Part shown: positions 7,931 through 16,400 of the stretch, piece after piece
Position numbering within the stretch: the stretch's first letter is position 1
How the letters are laid out: each line of letters starts with the position of its first letter
Notes under the pieces: model-generated
The model's database searches: none
The model's input: only the letters and a program-made list of their open reading frames with translations
What the model was told of the DNA's origin: nothing
DNA from: Clostridiaceae bacterium
GTDB lineage: Bacteria > Bacillota > Clostridia > Oscillospirales > Acutalibacteraceae
NCBI GenBank assembly: GCA_016292785.1
Contig: JAEDFL010000017.1
Location: 1 to 35,149, forward strand
DNA length: 35,149 nt
Direction of reading: 5' to 3'
Translations under genes and position numbers: made by a program

Positions 7931-8611
7931 TTAATTTCCGCTGCCTGTCGGGATATAGGGAATGATAGATGCCGCAACTCTTGCGATCGGCATTGTCTGA
8001 AGCCAGATTCTGCCCGGTCCCGTCAGCACGGTGTTGAAAAGTCCCTCGCCGCCAAAAAGCTTGTTTTTAAGCCCCGGCACCTGCCGGATTTCCATTTTAA
8101 CGTCTGTTGTGAAGCCTGCAACATTTCCCGTGTCAACAACGATTTGCTCGCCCGGTCTGAGGTCGTATTCAACGAGGTCACCGTCAATCTCAATGAAGGC
8201 AGTTCCGTGACCTGAAAGTCTTTGCATAATGAAGCCCTCACCGCCGAAAAGACCTGCACTTAATCTTTTATTGAAATGAACGGAGAGATTAACTCCTGCC
8301 TCCGAAGCGAGGAATGAACTTTTCTGTACGATCATTTCATTGGACGGACTGATTTCAATCGCCTTTACAGTTCCGGGAAAGCTTGAGCCGAAGGCGATCA
8401 TTCCGTTCCCGTTAGCGGTATAGATGTTCTGAAACATACTTTCTCCGGAAAATGCCTTTGAAAACATTTTGCCGAGTCCGCCGCCCTGAGTGCTCATTTG
8501 AATGTTCGGACTCATCCAAACCATCGAGCCTTTTTCGGTTATCATCTTTTCGCCGTTTTCAAGCTGACAGACAACAACGGGAAAGGTGCCGCCTTTTATG
8601 TCATATCTCAT
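7931..8611 (-). CDS. AIM24 / TIGR00266-family protein
   Basis: A 226-residue protein of the AIM24 family, a widespread beta-sandwich family of uncertain biochemical role. Diagnostic parts are GSMVWMSPNI (about residues 28-37), the Gly-rich GGGLGKMFSKAFSGES, NGMIAFGSSFPGTV, the block FGGEGFIMQRLSGHGTAFIE (about 121-140), and the second FGGEGLFNTVLTGPGRIWLQ near 187-206. Length is typical. The ribosome site GGAGG lies upstream of ATG (8609-8611, reverse strand). It is the last gene of a minus-strand run, 26 bases after a dockerin gene, and a terminator follows. The protein has no signal peptide, so its link to the two secreted dockerin proteins upstream is unclear. Confidence 0.93.
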   Translation of the reverse strand: MRYDIKGGTFPVVVCQLENGEKMITEKGSMVWMSPNIQMSTQGGGLGKMFSKAFSGESMFQNIYTANGNGMIAFGSSFPGTVKAIEISPSNEMIVQKSSFLASEAGVNLSVHFNKRLSAGLFGGEGFIMQRLSGHGTAFIEIDGDLVEYDLRPGEQIVVDTGNVAGFTTDVKMEIRQVPGLKNKLFGGEGLFNTVLTGPGRIWLQTMPIARVAASIIPYIPTGSGN

Positions 8612-8637
8612 TGTGATATCCTCCCTGTTGTGCCGAA

Positions 8638-9540
8638 TCAGTAAGTGAATGTTGCGTCAAGCGTGTATCTGCCTGAGCCCTTGCCCTCAATCTTTGTAAA
8701 AACATATGTTGCCTTTGCATCAATATTGAGATCCATTGTGTGATTGAGAGAGGTGATGTTTCCGTCCTTATCAAGCTCTGCGGTGATGACCGTTCCGACA
8801 TATTCAAGGCTTGAAGATGTGACTTTTACACCGTATTTATCAGCCTGCTCTGCAATTCCCGTGAGGGGAAGTGAAGCCTGAGTGTTGTATTTGGGGGCGG
8901 TCTTATAGTCAACCGTTTCCTTGATAAGAGTTATTGTAATCTTGTAGCCGTTCTCGGTTTCCTCAACCTTTGCATCCTTTGCACCGTCAGCCTCAAGAGC
9001 TGTGGGAGCAAGGAACTTCTGAGCCTCGGTCGGGTTGGAGTTGAAGGTCTTGCTTTCCTCTGTCGGAACAGCCAGCTTTTCAATAAGGCTGTTTGCGGTG
9101 CCTAACATTGAGCTTGGTTTAAGCTCTGTAAGGTTAACCTTAACATCGGTCTTTTTATTGATAGTAACATTTTCGCTTGCATAGGCTTTTTTCAGAGCTT
9201 CATTGTAAATATTGACGATTTCCGCCTTGTCGTAATCGGCAGGCGTGTCCTCGTCCACATATTCCGTCAAATCCGCAAGACCTACGCTGACCTTGAGCGC
9301 CTGAAGCGCATCTGATGAGTTGATGCTTCCGTCTGCGTTGAGATCGGCTTTTTTGAGACTGATTGTAACATCGGGAAAACCGACAGAATATTTAAGAATA
9401 GCGAGAGCGTCTGTGGAGTTTACCGATCCGTCGTCGTTGACATCGCCCATATAGTCGGTTGCGAATGATACCGCCGCCGCAGAAGCCGCTATTGCCGCCG
9501 CCGCTGCGATTGAAATTCCCGCCTTAATAAACCTGTTCAT
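8638..9540 (-). CDS. Secreted protein with N-terminal type I dockerin and unknown C-terminal domain
   Basis: A 300-residue protein. Residues 1-28 form a signal peptide (MNRF.. then an Ala-rich core AAAAAIAASAAAVSFA). A complete type I dockerin follows at about 31-93: repeat one has the calcium loop GDVNDDGSVNSTDALAIL, repeat two has ADLNADGSINSSDALQAL, with the Asp/Asn ligands in place in both. From about residue 105 to the end is a beta-rich domain I do not recognise; it contains KITITLIKETVDY and ends with RYTLDATFTY. Dockerins bind cohesins, usually to place proteins on a surface scaffold. Having the dockerin directly after the signal peptide is less common than the C-terminal position. 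GGAGG precedes the start. It is 13 bases downstream of another N-terminal dockerin gene. Confidence 0.9.
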   Translation of the reverse strand: MNRFIKAGISIAAAAAIAASAAAVSFATDYMGDVNDDGSVNSTDALAILKYSVGFPDVTISLKKADLNADGSINSSDALQALKVSVGLADLTEYVDEDTPADYDKAEIVNIYNEALKKAYASENVTINKKTDVKVNLTELKPSSMLGTANSLIEKLAVPTEESKTFNSNPTEAQKFLAPTALEADGAKDAKVEETENGYKITITLIKETVDYKTAPKYNTQASLPLTGIAEQADKYGVKVTSSSLEYVGTVITAELDKDGNITSLNHTMDLNIDAKATYVFTKIEGKGSGRYTLDATFTY

Positions 9541-9553
9541 TTGATTTCCTCCT

Positions 9554-10342
9554 TTAGTTGCTTGTCGGCAAATCTATTTTAATTAAGCCTTTGAGGCTGA
9601 ACCATGATGAGTCCACTCCGGCTTTAAAATTCTGAATATCCATAACGGATTCTCTTGATGTTCCGGGATTATCAACAATCTTTACCCACTTTCCGTTGAG
9701 GAAGTAGTAGTCGCTTACTACTCCGTCGGAATCCTTATAAGAATCAACGGTACAGGTTTTGCCGTCAACTGTTACATAGCGTGATCCGGTATATTTAAGT
9801 CCGCTTCCGCCGCTTATGTTGCCAAAATCAACGTTGCCGACCTGATCCTTGGGAACCTCGGAATATACCTTTAAGTCAGGGAAAACAACATATATTTTAC
9901 CGTCAAGTATCAACGTTCTTGCCTTGATATTTTCAACAGTCATTTCGGTGCACATATTATTGCCGTTTATCATGATTGTTGTGGGTGTGGGAACTCCGTC
10001 AACATCGACAACGGTAGAAAGAGTGTATTTTCCGCTCTTGAATACAGGGTCAATGATCTCAGGCTTTAAGTCAACGTTTGTAGGACCTGAGTATGAGCCG
10101 ACGGAGATCATAAGAGTTGTAAGAGCGTCTGAGGAATTGATATTGCCGTCACAGTTGACGTCTGCGGCGACGGTATCAATTTTTTCAAGCGTGCCGACGG
10201 AATACATAAGTATTTTAAGAGCGTCGGAAGAATTGGCGGTTTTGTCACCGTTTACATCTCCGAGAACTCTTGCCGAGGCGGAAATTGCAAAAGCCGAAAC
10301 CGCAAGAATGACTGAAATTAGAATTGAAAGTATTTTTTTCAT
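9554..10342 (-). CDS. Secreted protein with N-terminal type I dockerin and LolA-like beta domain
   Basis: A 262-residue protein. The signal peptide is about residues 1-24 (SILISVILAVSAFAISASA). The dockerin spans about 26-85, with loops GDVNGDKTANSSDALKIL and ADVNCDGNINSSDALTTL. In loop one a Lys replaces the usual Gly after the second Asp, and the other ligands are kept. The C-terminal part (about 95-262) begins KSGKYTLSTVVDVDG and continues with paired strands and KIYVVFPDLKVYSEVP. This layout, with a small beta-sheet carrying substitutable hydrophobic strands, loosely recalls LolA/LppX-type folds, but that is an inference. AAAGGAAAA lies before ATG 10340-10342. A promoter with an inverted repeat lies directly upstream, so this gene probably starts a separate transcript with the next dockerin gene and the AIM24 gene. 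Confidence 0.88.
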   Translation of the reverse strand: MKKILSILISVILAVSAFAISASARVLGDVNGDKTANSSDALKILMYSVGTLEKIDTVAADVNCDGNINSSDALTTLMISVGSYSGPTNVDLKPEIIDPVFKSGKYTLSTVVDVDGVPTPTTIMINGNNMCTEMTVENIKARTLILDGKIYVVFPDLKVYSEVPKDQVGNVDFGNISGGSGLKYTGSRYVTVDGKTCTVDSYKDSDGVVSDYYFLNGKWVKIVDNPGTSRESVMDIQNFKAGVDSSWFSLKGLIKIDLPTSN

Positions 10343-10368
10343 ACATATTTTCCTTTCTGTATATCTTA

Positions 10369-10406
10369 CTATTGATTTTACCAGTATTTTGTTAAATAAT
10401 CAATAG
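10369..10406. promoter_or_regulatory. Perfect 9-bp inverted repeat spanning the dockerin-operon promoter
   Basis: CTATTGATT at 10369-10377 and its exact reverse complement AATCAATAG at 10398-10406, separated by 20 bases. One arm covers half of the -10 box and the other covers the -35 box of the minus-strand promoter at 10375-10403, so a bound dimer would block RNA polymerase. It is a candidate operator; the regulator is unknown. Confidence 0.45.
10375..10403 (-). promoter_or_regulatory. Sigma-A-type promoter for the dockerin genes
   Basis: On the minus strand: TTGATT (10403-10398), a 17-base spacer, then TAAAAT (10380-10375). It lies about 33 bases before the start of the dockerin gene that begins at 10342. 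This splits the minus-strand run into two likely transcripts, although read-through from the upstream metallophosphoesterase gene remains possible because only a weak AT-rich hairpin lies between them. Confidence 0.65.
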
Positions 10407-10449
10407 CAAATTTTTAACAAATAATGATAAAACGATTATTTACCGTGTT

Positions 10450-11754
10450 TTAAACCGAAAATTCTGCCGTCAAAGGCTCGGACTGCACTCCCCATGCGTT
10501 TTCCGCTGTGACATAAACGGTGTAGTCGCCCTTGTCAAGTCTGCCGAGCTTGAGTCTTTCACCCGTTTCAACGGTTGCCGAATAATACTCAGGCATAATC
10601 CATTCGGATTTAACCGCTTCACCGTTTGAATTTACAACCTTAATTCTGTAAAGGCAGACGGGATCGGTGCTTACGGACTGAGCCGCATCAAACTTAACCG
10701 TTACGTTTCTTGCAAATTTTGATACCGTGAGCTTTGTGTCGTTGCCGAAAATCGGAGCGGAGGAGCTTTCGGATTGCTTTTTGGGTGTGTATTCACGGTT
10801 CTGCGGATTTGCGGGGTTTGCAAGAGTATACTCACAGAGTACCTTTTCTTCAATAAGGTCAATACCTCTCAGACGCATATTACTGTCCTTGTCAAGCTCA
10901 ACGATCCAGAACTGCGCTTCGTTTCTGTAACCGTCGGGGTGGTAGGTTCTGAGATCATCAACGGTAAACTCCAAATATGACAGCGAGCCTGTGCCGACAG
11001 CCGTGAAGCTACCCTGCCATATTGAGCGGGGATCGTTGACCGGGTAATGGGAGTGTCCCGAAAAATCGACTATCTGAGGATACTGTTCGAGAATATCCGT
11101 GAAGAAATCCATTCCCCAGCCCTCAAAATCGGAGCTTCCGTAAACCGTGTTGGTAACATGCTCGTGGTGAGAAACGAAGACCGGCTTGCCTGGATCGTCC
11201 GCAACGGCCTCGTCAAGCTGAGCTTTCAGCCAGACTCTCTGAGCCTCCGTGTAATTGACGCCCTCAACATCAGAGGTGGAAATGCCGATGAAATGATAGC
11301 CGTTGACAACCTTGTGATAATCGGTTTCCTTGTTCATCAGCTCTGAGAAAAAGGCGACGGTGGCCTTGCCCATATTTCTGAAATCATGATTGTTGGCTAT
11401 TATCGGAAGAAGCTCGGTTTCACTGCGGAGATATTTGTCGGTCACCGATTTGAATCCGCTGAACTGACCGACCGTTCCGTCGTTAGTGATGTCGCCGTTA
11501 ATCACAAAAGCGTCAAGCTTATTGTATTCACTGTCCTCATCGGCAATGGCATAAGCAAGCTTGAGCGTTTTTTCAAGGCGATAGTTTGCTTTATCTACCG
11601 CCGTCTTAAAGTGAGAGTCGCTACAGGCAACAAATCTTATGACGGGAGTGAAGTCGGATTTATCCTCCGGAGCTTCAACGCTGATAAACCAGCCTGTCAG
11701 AGCCATAATAACAGTTGCGATAGAAACGATAAATGAGGTGATTTTACTTACCAT
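10450..11754 (-). CDS. Membrane-anchored or secreted calcineurin-like metallophosphoesterase
   Basis: A 434-residue protein. Residues 5-26 are a hydrophobic signal or anchor helix. The metallophosphoesterase motifs appear in order: SDSH (about 45-48), NGDITNDG (86-93), NNHD (121-124, in place of the usual GNHD), SHHEH (195-199) and GHSH (233-236). These would ligate two metal ions. Roughly residues 345-434 look like an Ig/FN3-type beta domain (FARNVTVKFDAAQS, DYTVYVTAENAWG). The protein should act outside the membrane on a phosphoester of unknown identity. GGAGG precedes ATG 11752-11754. It lies 21 bases downstream of the GH109-like gene and is probably co-transcribed with it. Confidence 0.9.
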   Translation of the reverse strand: MVSKITSFIVSIATVIMALTGWFISVEAPEDKSDFTPVIRFVACSDSHFKTAVDKANYRLEKTLKLAYAIADEDSEYNKLDAFVINGDITNDGTVGQFSGFKSVTDKYLRSETELLPIIANNHDFRNMGKATVAFFSELMNKETDYHKVVNGYHFIGISTSDVEGVNYTEAQRVWLKAQLDEAVADDPGKPVFVSHHEHVTNTVYGSSDFEGWGMDFFTDILEQYPQIVDFSGHSHYPVNDPRSIWQGSFTAVGTGSLSYLEFTVDDLRTYHPDGYRNEAQFWIVELDKDSNMRLRGIDLIEEKVLCEYTLANPANPQNREYTPKKQSESSSAPIFGNDTKLTVSKFARNVTVKFDAAQSVSTDPVCLYRIKVVNSNGEAVKSEWIMPEYYSATVETGERLKLGRLDKGDYTVYVTAENAWGVQSEPLTAEFSV

Positions 11755-11775
11755 GTTTATTTCCTCCGTATAGAT

Positions 11776-13005
11776 TTATTTAAGATCATAAATGCTGTCC
11801 TTTTTAGGCTTTCTGTTTTTATATTTTCCGCAGGTGAAGTCGGGAATTTCAACCGCCGCACCGCCGTTTTGCAACGAAATCTCGCTCAGCGGAGTAATGC
11901 TCATCCATGCCGCCGCATCATAAACGTCAATCGGTGGAAGTGTGCCGTTCTTAACGGAAACGATCCACGCTCTGATTACGTGCCAGTCCATTCCGCCGTG
12001 ACCTGCATCAAGCATTTCCTTTGTTGTGTCCTGCCAGAGGGGGTGGCTGTATTTTCTTTCGAATTTCTTTGCACGTCCCCAGAATTTCTTTTGGTTCCAC
12101 TCGTTTTTGTGATACTGCTTTTTATCAAGATAGACCATATCGCCGTCCTCCTGATACAAGCCCTTTGTACCTCTGACAGTGAAGCCTCTGCTGTAAAAAC
12201 GGGGGAGACAGGTGTCGAGAGTAAGCTCGATAAGCTCGCCTCTTTCGGTAGTGATAAAGCTTTTTACGATATCCGCCTGAGCAAATTCGGCGTTGCCGAG
12301 AGTCGGTCTGAGATCCTTGTGCTGGCGAACATAATCCTTCATTCCGACCGATTTACTGCAAACCGAAGAGACCGAGAGCATTCTGTTGCCCCTGTTGATT
12401 CCGAGAATCATTGCAATGGGACCCAGCTCGTGGGTAGGATAGTTTTCACAGTTTCTGTGAAGATAATTGCGGAGTCTGTAATGGCGGTTCTTTTCACCGT
12501 ATGCAACCTCTTCTCTGAGGTCGTGGGCATATTGACCTGAACAGAAAACGATATCTCCGAAAACTCCGTCCCTTGCCATATTCAGAGCCATCATTTCACG
12601 CTCGCCGTAACAGCAGTTTTCCATCATCATTGTCCATACGCCGGTTTCCTCATATGTCTTTACAAGCTCCCAGCATTCGTCAAGAGTGTAAGCGCCGCCG
12701 ACCTCCATTGCCGCAGGGATACCCTTTTTCATCGACTCAATGGCAATTTTAATATGACATTCCCAGTCCGTAGCGATGTATACGGAGTCAATGCCGGGCA
12801 TATTGAGCACTTCGTTATAGTCCGTTGTACCCATCGGAGCAGGTCTGCCTTTTTCCACAAGCTTTTTTACAGCGTTGTCAACCCTGTCCTGATACTTATC
12901 GCACACAGCAAGGATATTGATATCCTCCATCATTGCCATAACGCCGATCATGCCGGAGCCTCTGCCGCCGAGACCTATGACGCCAACATTAACCGAATTT
13001 TTCAT
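11776..13005 (-). CDS. Gfo/Idh/MocA-family protein resembling GH109 glycosidases
   Basis: A 409-residue NAD(P)-dependent protein. The Rossmann motif GVIGLGGRGSGMIG is at residues 8-21. Beyond the general family fold, several blocks resemble GH109 alpha-N-acetylgalactosaminidases: MEVGGAYTLDECWELV (100-115), MMMENCCYGEREMMALNM (126-143), YAHDLRE (159-165), and YPTHELGPIAMILGINRGNR (189-208). GH109 enzymes use NAD+ in a redox mechanism, and the Tyr and His of a YPTH motif are among their active-site residues. There is no signal or Tat peptide, so it should be cytoplasmic, unlike several characterised GH109 proteins. GAGGTG lies upstream of ATG 13003-13005. It is first in its transcript, from the promoter at 13050-13077. 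A plain sugar dehydrogenase remains possible. Confidence 0.85.
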   Translation of the reverse strand: MKNSVNVGVIGLGGRGSGMIGVMAMMEDINILAVCDKYQDRVDNAVKKLVEKGRPAPMGTTDYNEVLNMPGIDSVYIATDWECHIKIAIESMKKGIPAAMEVGGAYTLDECWELVKTYEETGVWTMMMENCCYGEREMMALNMARDGVFGDIVFCSGQYAHDLREEVAYGEKNRHYRLRNYLHRNCENYPTHELGPIAMILGINRGNRMLSVSSVCSKSVGMKDYVRQHKDLRPTLGNAEFAQADIVKSFITTERGELIELTLDTCLPRFYSRGFTVRGTKGLYQEDGDMVYLDKKQYHKNEWNQKKFWGRAKKFERKYSHPLWQDTTKEMLDAGHGGMDWHVIRAWIVSVKNGTLPPIDVYDAAAWMSITPLSEISLQNGGAAVEIPDFTCGKYKNRKPKKDSIYDLK

Positions 13006-13049
13006 AAATGCACCTCATTCCTTAATTTTAAACTTGTCCGACTGTTGCC

Positions 13050-13077
13050 ATTATACCATATCAGACTTTTTTTTCAA
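13050..13077 (-). promoter_or_regulatory. Sigma-A-type promoter for the GH109-like and metallophosphoesterase genes
   Basis: On the minus strand: TTGAAA (13077-13072), 16-base spacer, perfect TATAAT (13055-13050). The predicted transcript starts near 13043, giving a leader of about 38 bases with GAGGTG before the start codon. Confidence 0.7.
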
Positions 13078-13177
13078 CCTTTTAAATAAATATCTCATAC
13101 TTATTTATTCTTTTGACGAATGTGTATATATTAAGGTATATAGGCAATGGCTGTTTTCATCTGTCAAAGCCTTAATT

Positions 13178-13191
13178 TTGCAATATTGCAA
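13178..13191. promoter_or_regulatory. 14-bp perfect palindrome in the divergent intergenic region
   Basis: TTGCAATATTGCAA reads the same on both strands. It lies in the 412-base region 13006-13417 between divergent genes, about 100 bases upstream of each promoter. It is a candidate operator only. The remainder of 13080-13297 is very AT-rich, with no ORF and no RNA gene that I recognise; a weaker TTGACG...TATATA pair near 13113 could be a second plus-strand promoter. Confidence 0.3.
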
Positions 13192-13297
13192 TAAAAACCG
13201 CATTCTTCGATATTATTTTTTGTGAGCATTATTGTTTTTAAATAAATTTATTTTAAAATTTTGTCTAATTTGTATTGTTTATTTTCGGAAAAAACTA

Positions 13298-13326
13298 TTT
13301 ACAAATTGGATTTAATTTGATAATAT
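13298..13326 (+). promoter_or_regulatory. Sigma-A-type promoter for the 1195-aa dockerin protein gene
   Basis: TTTACA at 13298-13303, exactly 17 bases, then TAATAT at 13321-13326. Transcription should begin near 13333, leaving a leader of about 85 bases before GTG 13418. Confidence 0.7.
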
Positions 13327-13332
13327 TATTAT

Positions 13333-13417
13333 AAGCCAAACTGGATTGGTGGACTTTGGCGATCCTATTTCAGTTTTTCTCCGGCCGTAGGTCGGAAATT
13401 TAACGGAGGTGTTTTAG
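13333..13417 (+). promoter_or_regulatory. Possibly structured 5' leader of the dockerin gene
   Basis: Two foldable elements can be drawn. The first is an outer helix AAACTG (13338-13343) with CAGTTT (13371-13376), enclosing a short GAT/ATC helix. The second is a compact hairpin TCCGGCC-GTA-GGTCGGA at 13380-13396, ending nine bases before the ribosome site GGAGGT (13405-13410). It matches no riboswitch class I know. Regulation through it is speculative. Confidence 0.3.
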
Positions 13418-16400
13418 GTGAAACAATCCAAACGACTGTTGTGCGTTCTTATCGCCATGGTAATGTTGCTTTCGTGCTTTACCGTGGGCGTTAGCGCATA
13501 CAAAACAAGCTACACTACCTGTGAATACAGCAGTGTAAAAAAACCGGTATTCACAAAAGAGCAGGCAGGCTCTGCCTTGCTTGACTACCTTGACGACCAA
13601 GTCTTTGCGGGACTGGATGTCAATTTTGACTTGAGTGCATTGAGTCTGCATATTCACATCTATTCTCTCGACTCCCTCTTTGACTCGGTCAGGGATATTG
13701 TCAATCATACGCTTTATAAAACATTTAACTTCGGCGATATTGAGAAAATGAACTTCAGCGTTCCGAAGAATACCGATATCAGACGTACTTCAAAAAATAT
13801 GTCTGATCTTCAGGTTTTCGGCTATTTTCTTCAGTTTCTGCAGCAGAATGCAAGCCCTCTCTATAAGCTTGCGGACAACAGCCTTGACCTCGGTATCATA
13901 GACAACTTCTTTGATATGAGAGAGAAAGTTCCGATGCTCAATGACCTTCACGGTTACATAAACGAGATGGTTTATAAGGCTTTGTTTGATTCAACCGGTG
14001 CAGGCTTCGAGGTCGGCGGATATTATGATAATCTTGATAATATGCTTAACGAGTTTATCAACAACCGTTTGATTAAGTTTGTCGGCGATATGCTTGCCAA
14101 GTCTGACGGAACAAATGCTTTTGCGGATTTCCTCGGTCTTGCAAAGAATGAAGACGGCACACTGAAGGATTACATTGCACTTGTTGACCTTCTTCCTTCC
14201 TTGAAGACGTCAATCGGTGATTACATTGATATTACGTCGGTATGCACTTATGATCTCATCGAGAGCATATTTGACGCACTCATTGACGATATCGTTGTTA
14301 AGTTTGCCGGTGAGCTCATCCTTGACGCATTGAAGATTGATCCCGAGGATACAGCGGCCGACACGTCCTACATCAACATCGCAATCAGTCTTTTCGTTAC
14401 AAACGAATCCATGGGTCTTCCCGAGGATGCAGCTCAGGAAGAAATGATCGCCAAATTCCTTGAGTCTCAGGGCGTCGCAAATCCGACTGCTCCTAAGCCG
14501 ATAGATAAAGTAAACGTAACTCTCAAGTATATCCTTAAAGAAGGAATTACCAAGTACATCTATTTCCAGGATGACGGAAACGGCGGTAAGTATCTCACAC
14601 TTGAGCCGACCTTTGTTTCCAAGCTTGCCGATTATGTCAAGACCTTGCTTCCGATCATCGGTTCGTTCTGGAAGGATGCTCCGGAGCTTTCAAACGAGGA
14701 GCTTGACGCTCTTGACACTATGAATGACGAGCAGACCTTTGCTTTCCTTCTCAAGTTCCTTCTTGAGGCACTTGTTGACGGCGTTGAATTTTCCGAAAAC
14801 TGCAACTCCATCAGAGAGCTTGCAACATTCACTCTTCTTGACGTTCTCAAGGATCTCTATCCCGATGTTGAGTTCGAGGATCTTATGTCCCCGAAGGACG
14901 AGAACGGCAATTATATCAGCTCTCAGTACAATCCCAGCACGGATTGGTGCCTTGACCTTGCCGCAGCTTTGATCGACTATTATCTTGTCGGCGAGTTCGG
15001 TATGGAAACCGTCAACTCTGATCCTACACAGATCACTTTTGACGCAGAGCTTAACGCAGCGTTTGACTTCTTCCTTACAAAGTATGCAAAGCTCTTTAAC
15101 CTCGGCTCTTATGCAAACAGCACAGACATCTGGGCAAAGGTTTACTATTCCGTAAATCAGGTTATTCCTCTTACCAACATTTGCTACGGCGTAGAGAACA
15201 GCAAGGACGGTCTCAGAGAGATCGTTATGGATAAGCTCATCAATCCTATCCTTGACTTTGATATCAATACTGTTCTTTCACTTATCGGACGCCGTGCTTC
15301 AACACCGACTCTGAAAGCTTCGCTTGATAAGCCGCTTACACAGATCGTTACAAACCTCCTTGCAAGACTTATCAACGGTGTATTCCAGCTTCCTCATTAC
15401 GAGACAGCAGGTACTACGGACAACGCAACTCAGCTTGCTCTTATCATTCCGTACAGCTACACCAAGCTTGATCAGATCACAACAAACATCAACACCGACG
15501 GCGCAAACAACGGCACAGGTCTGAAGAACACTGTTAAGATGCTCCTTTCATACCTTACCAATATCACAGGTGCAGGCTCGCTTTGCGACACTTCTCTTGA
15601 CCTTATTGCAGAGCTTATCGGTGTAATTGATACTGACGTTTATGACTATGTAACGGTTGATTACAATACAAATCATCCGACCGGAGAAACATACAGTATC
15701 AGTGAGCTCAGAGCGATCTATGACGAGCTTGCTCTTACAGGTAATGAAGGACTCCAGTATTATGACGACAATTACGAGTATTTCCACATGGTAGACTTTG
15801 CTCCGTGGGCTTATCTGGAATTCAAGTCAACCCTCGGCAAGGCAGGCGGACTTCTCAGCCAGTATGATGCCGCTAAGGAGGGTAACGGCGAGTTCCCGAC
15901 ACGTTCCGACATCACCTTCTACTGCTACTCACTGAGAGTATATAAGGATCTCCTTCTCGGAAACCAGACCTACAAGTCAACCTACCAGCTTAACAAGGTT
16001 CTTGCTCCTCTCGGTACGGTTCAGTATTCCGATAATCTCAACGCTGACGGTACAAAGAAATACACCGACAGAACATGGAACGCTTATTGGAACGCCTATC
16101 AGTTTGCCGTCAAGGTAATGGGTGAGTATCAGCAGCATGTAAATAACGGTACCATCATGGATTACAGACAGTCCAAGATCAATACGGCAAGAAGACAGCT
16201 TTCAAAGGCTTATCATGCACTCAAGGATTATATAGGTCTTGCAGACTATACACAGCTTGACGGTCAGATCGACCGTGTTGCAAACCTCTTCCCGCCGAGC
16301 CGCTACACCGCTGAATCTGTTCAGGCTGTTGTCGAAGCATACAAGGAGGCTCGTTCTCTTGACCGTGACTATGATCAGGACAGCCAGAAGCTTGTAGATA

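Noticed and set aside
13333..13417. Leader containing CTCCGGCC as a possible cyclic-di-GMP-I (GEMM) riboswitch
   Set aside because: The short motif is similar, but the conserved GCAAA-C segment, the GNRA tetraloop and its receptor order are missing.
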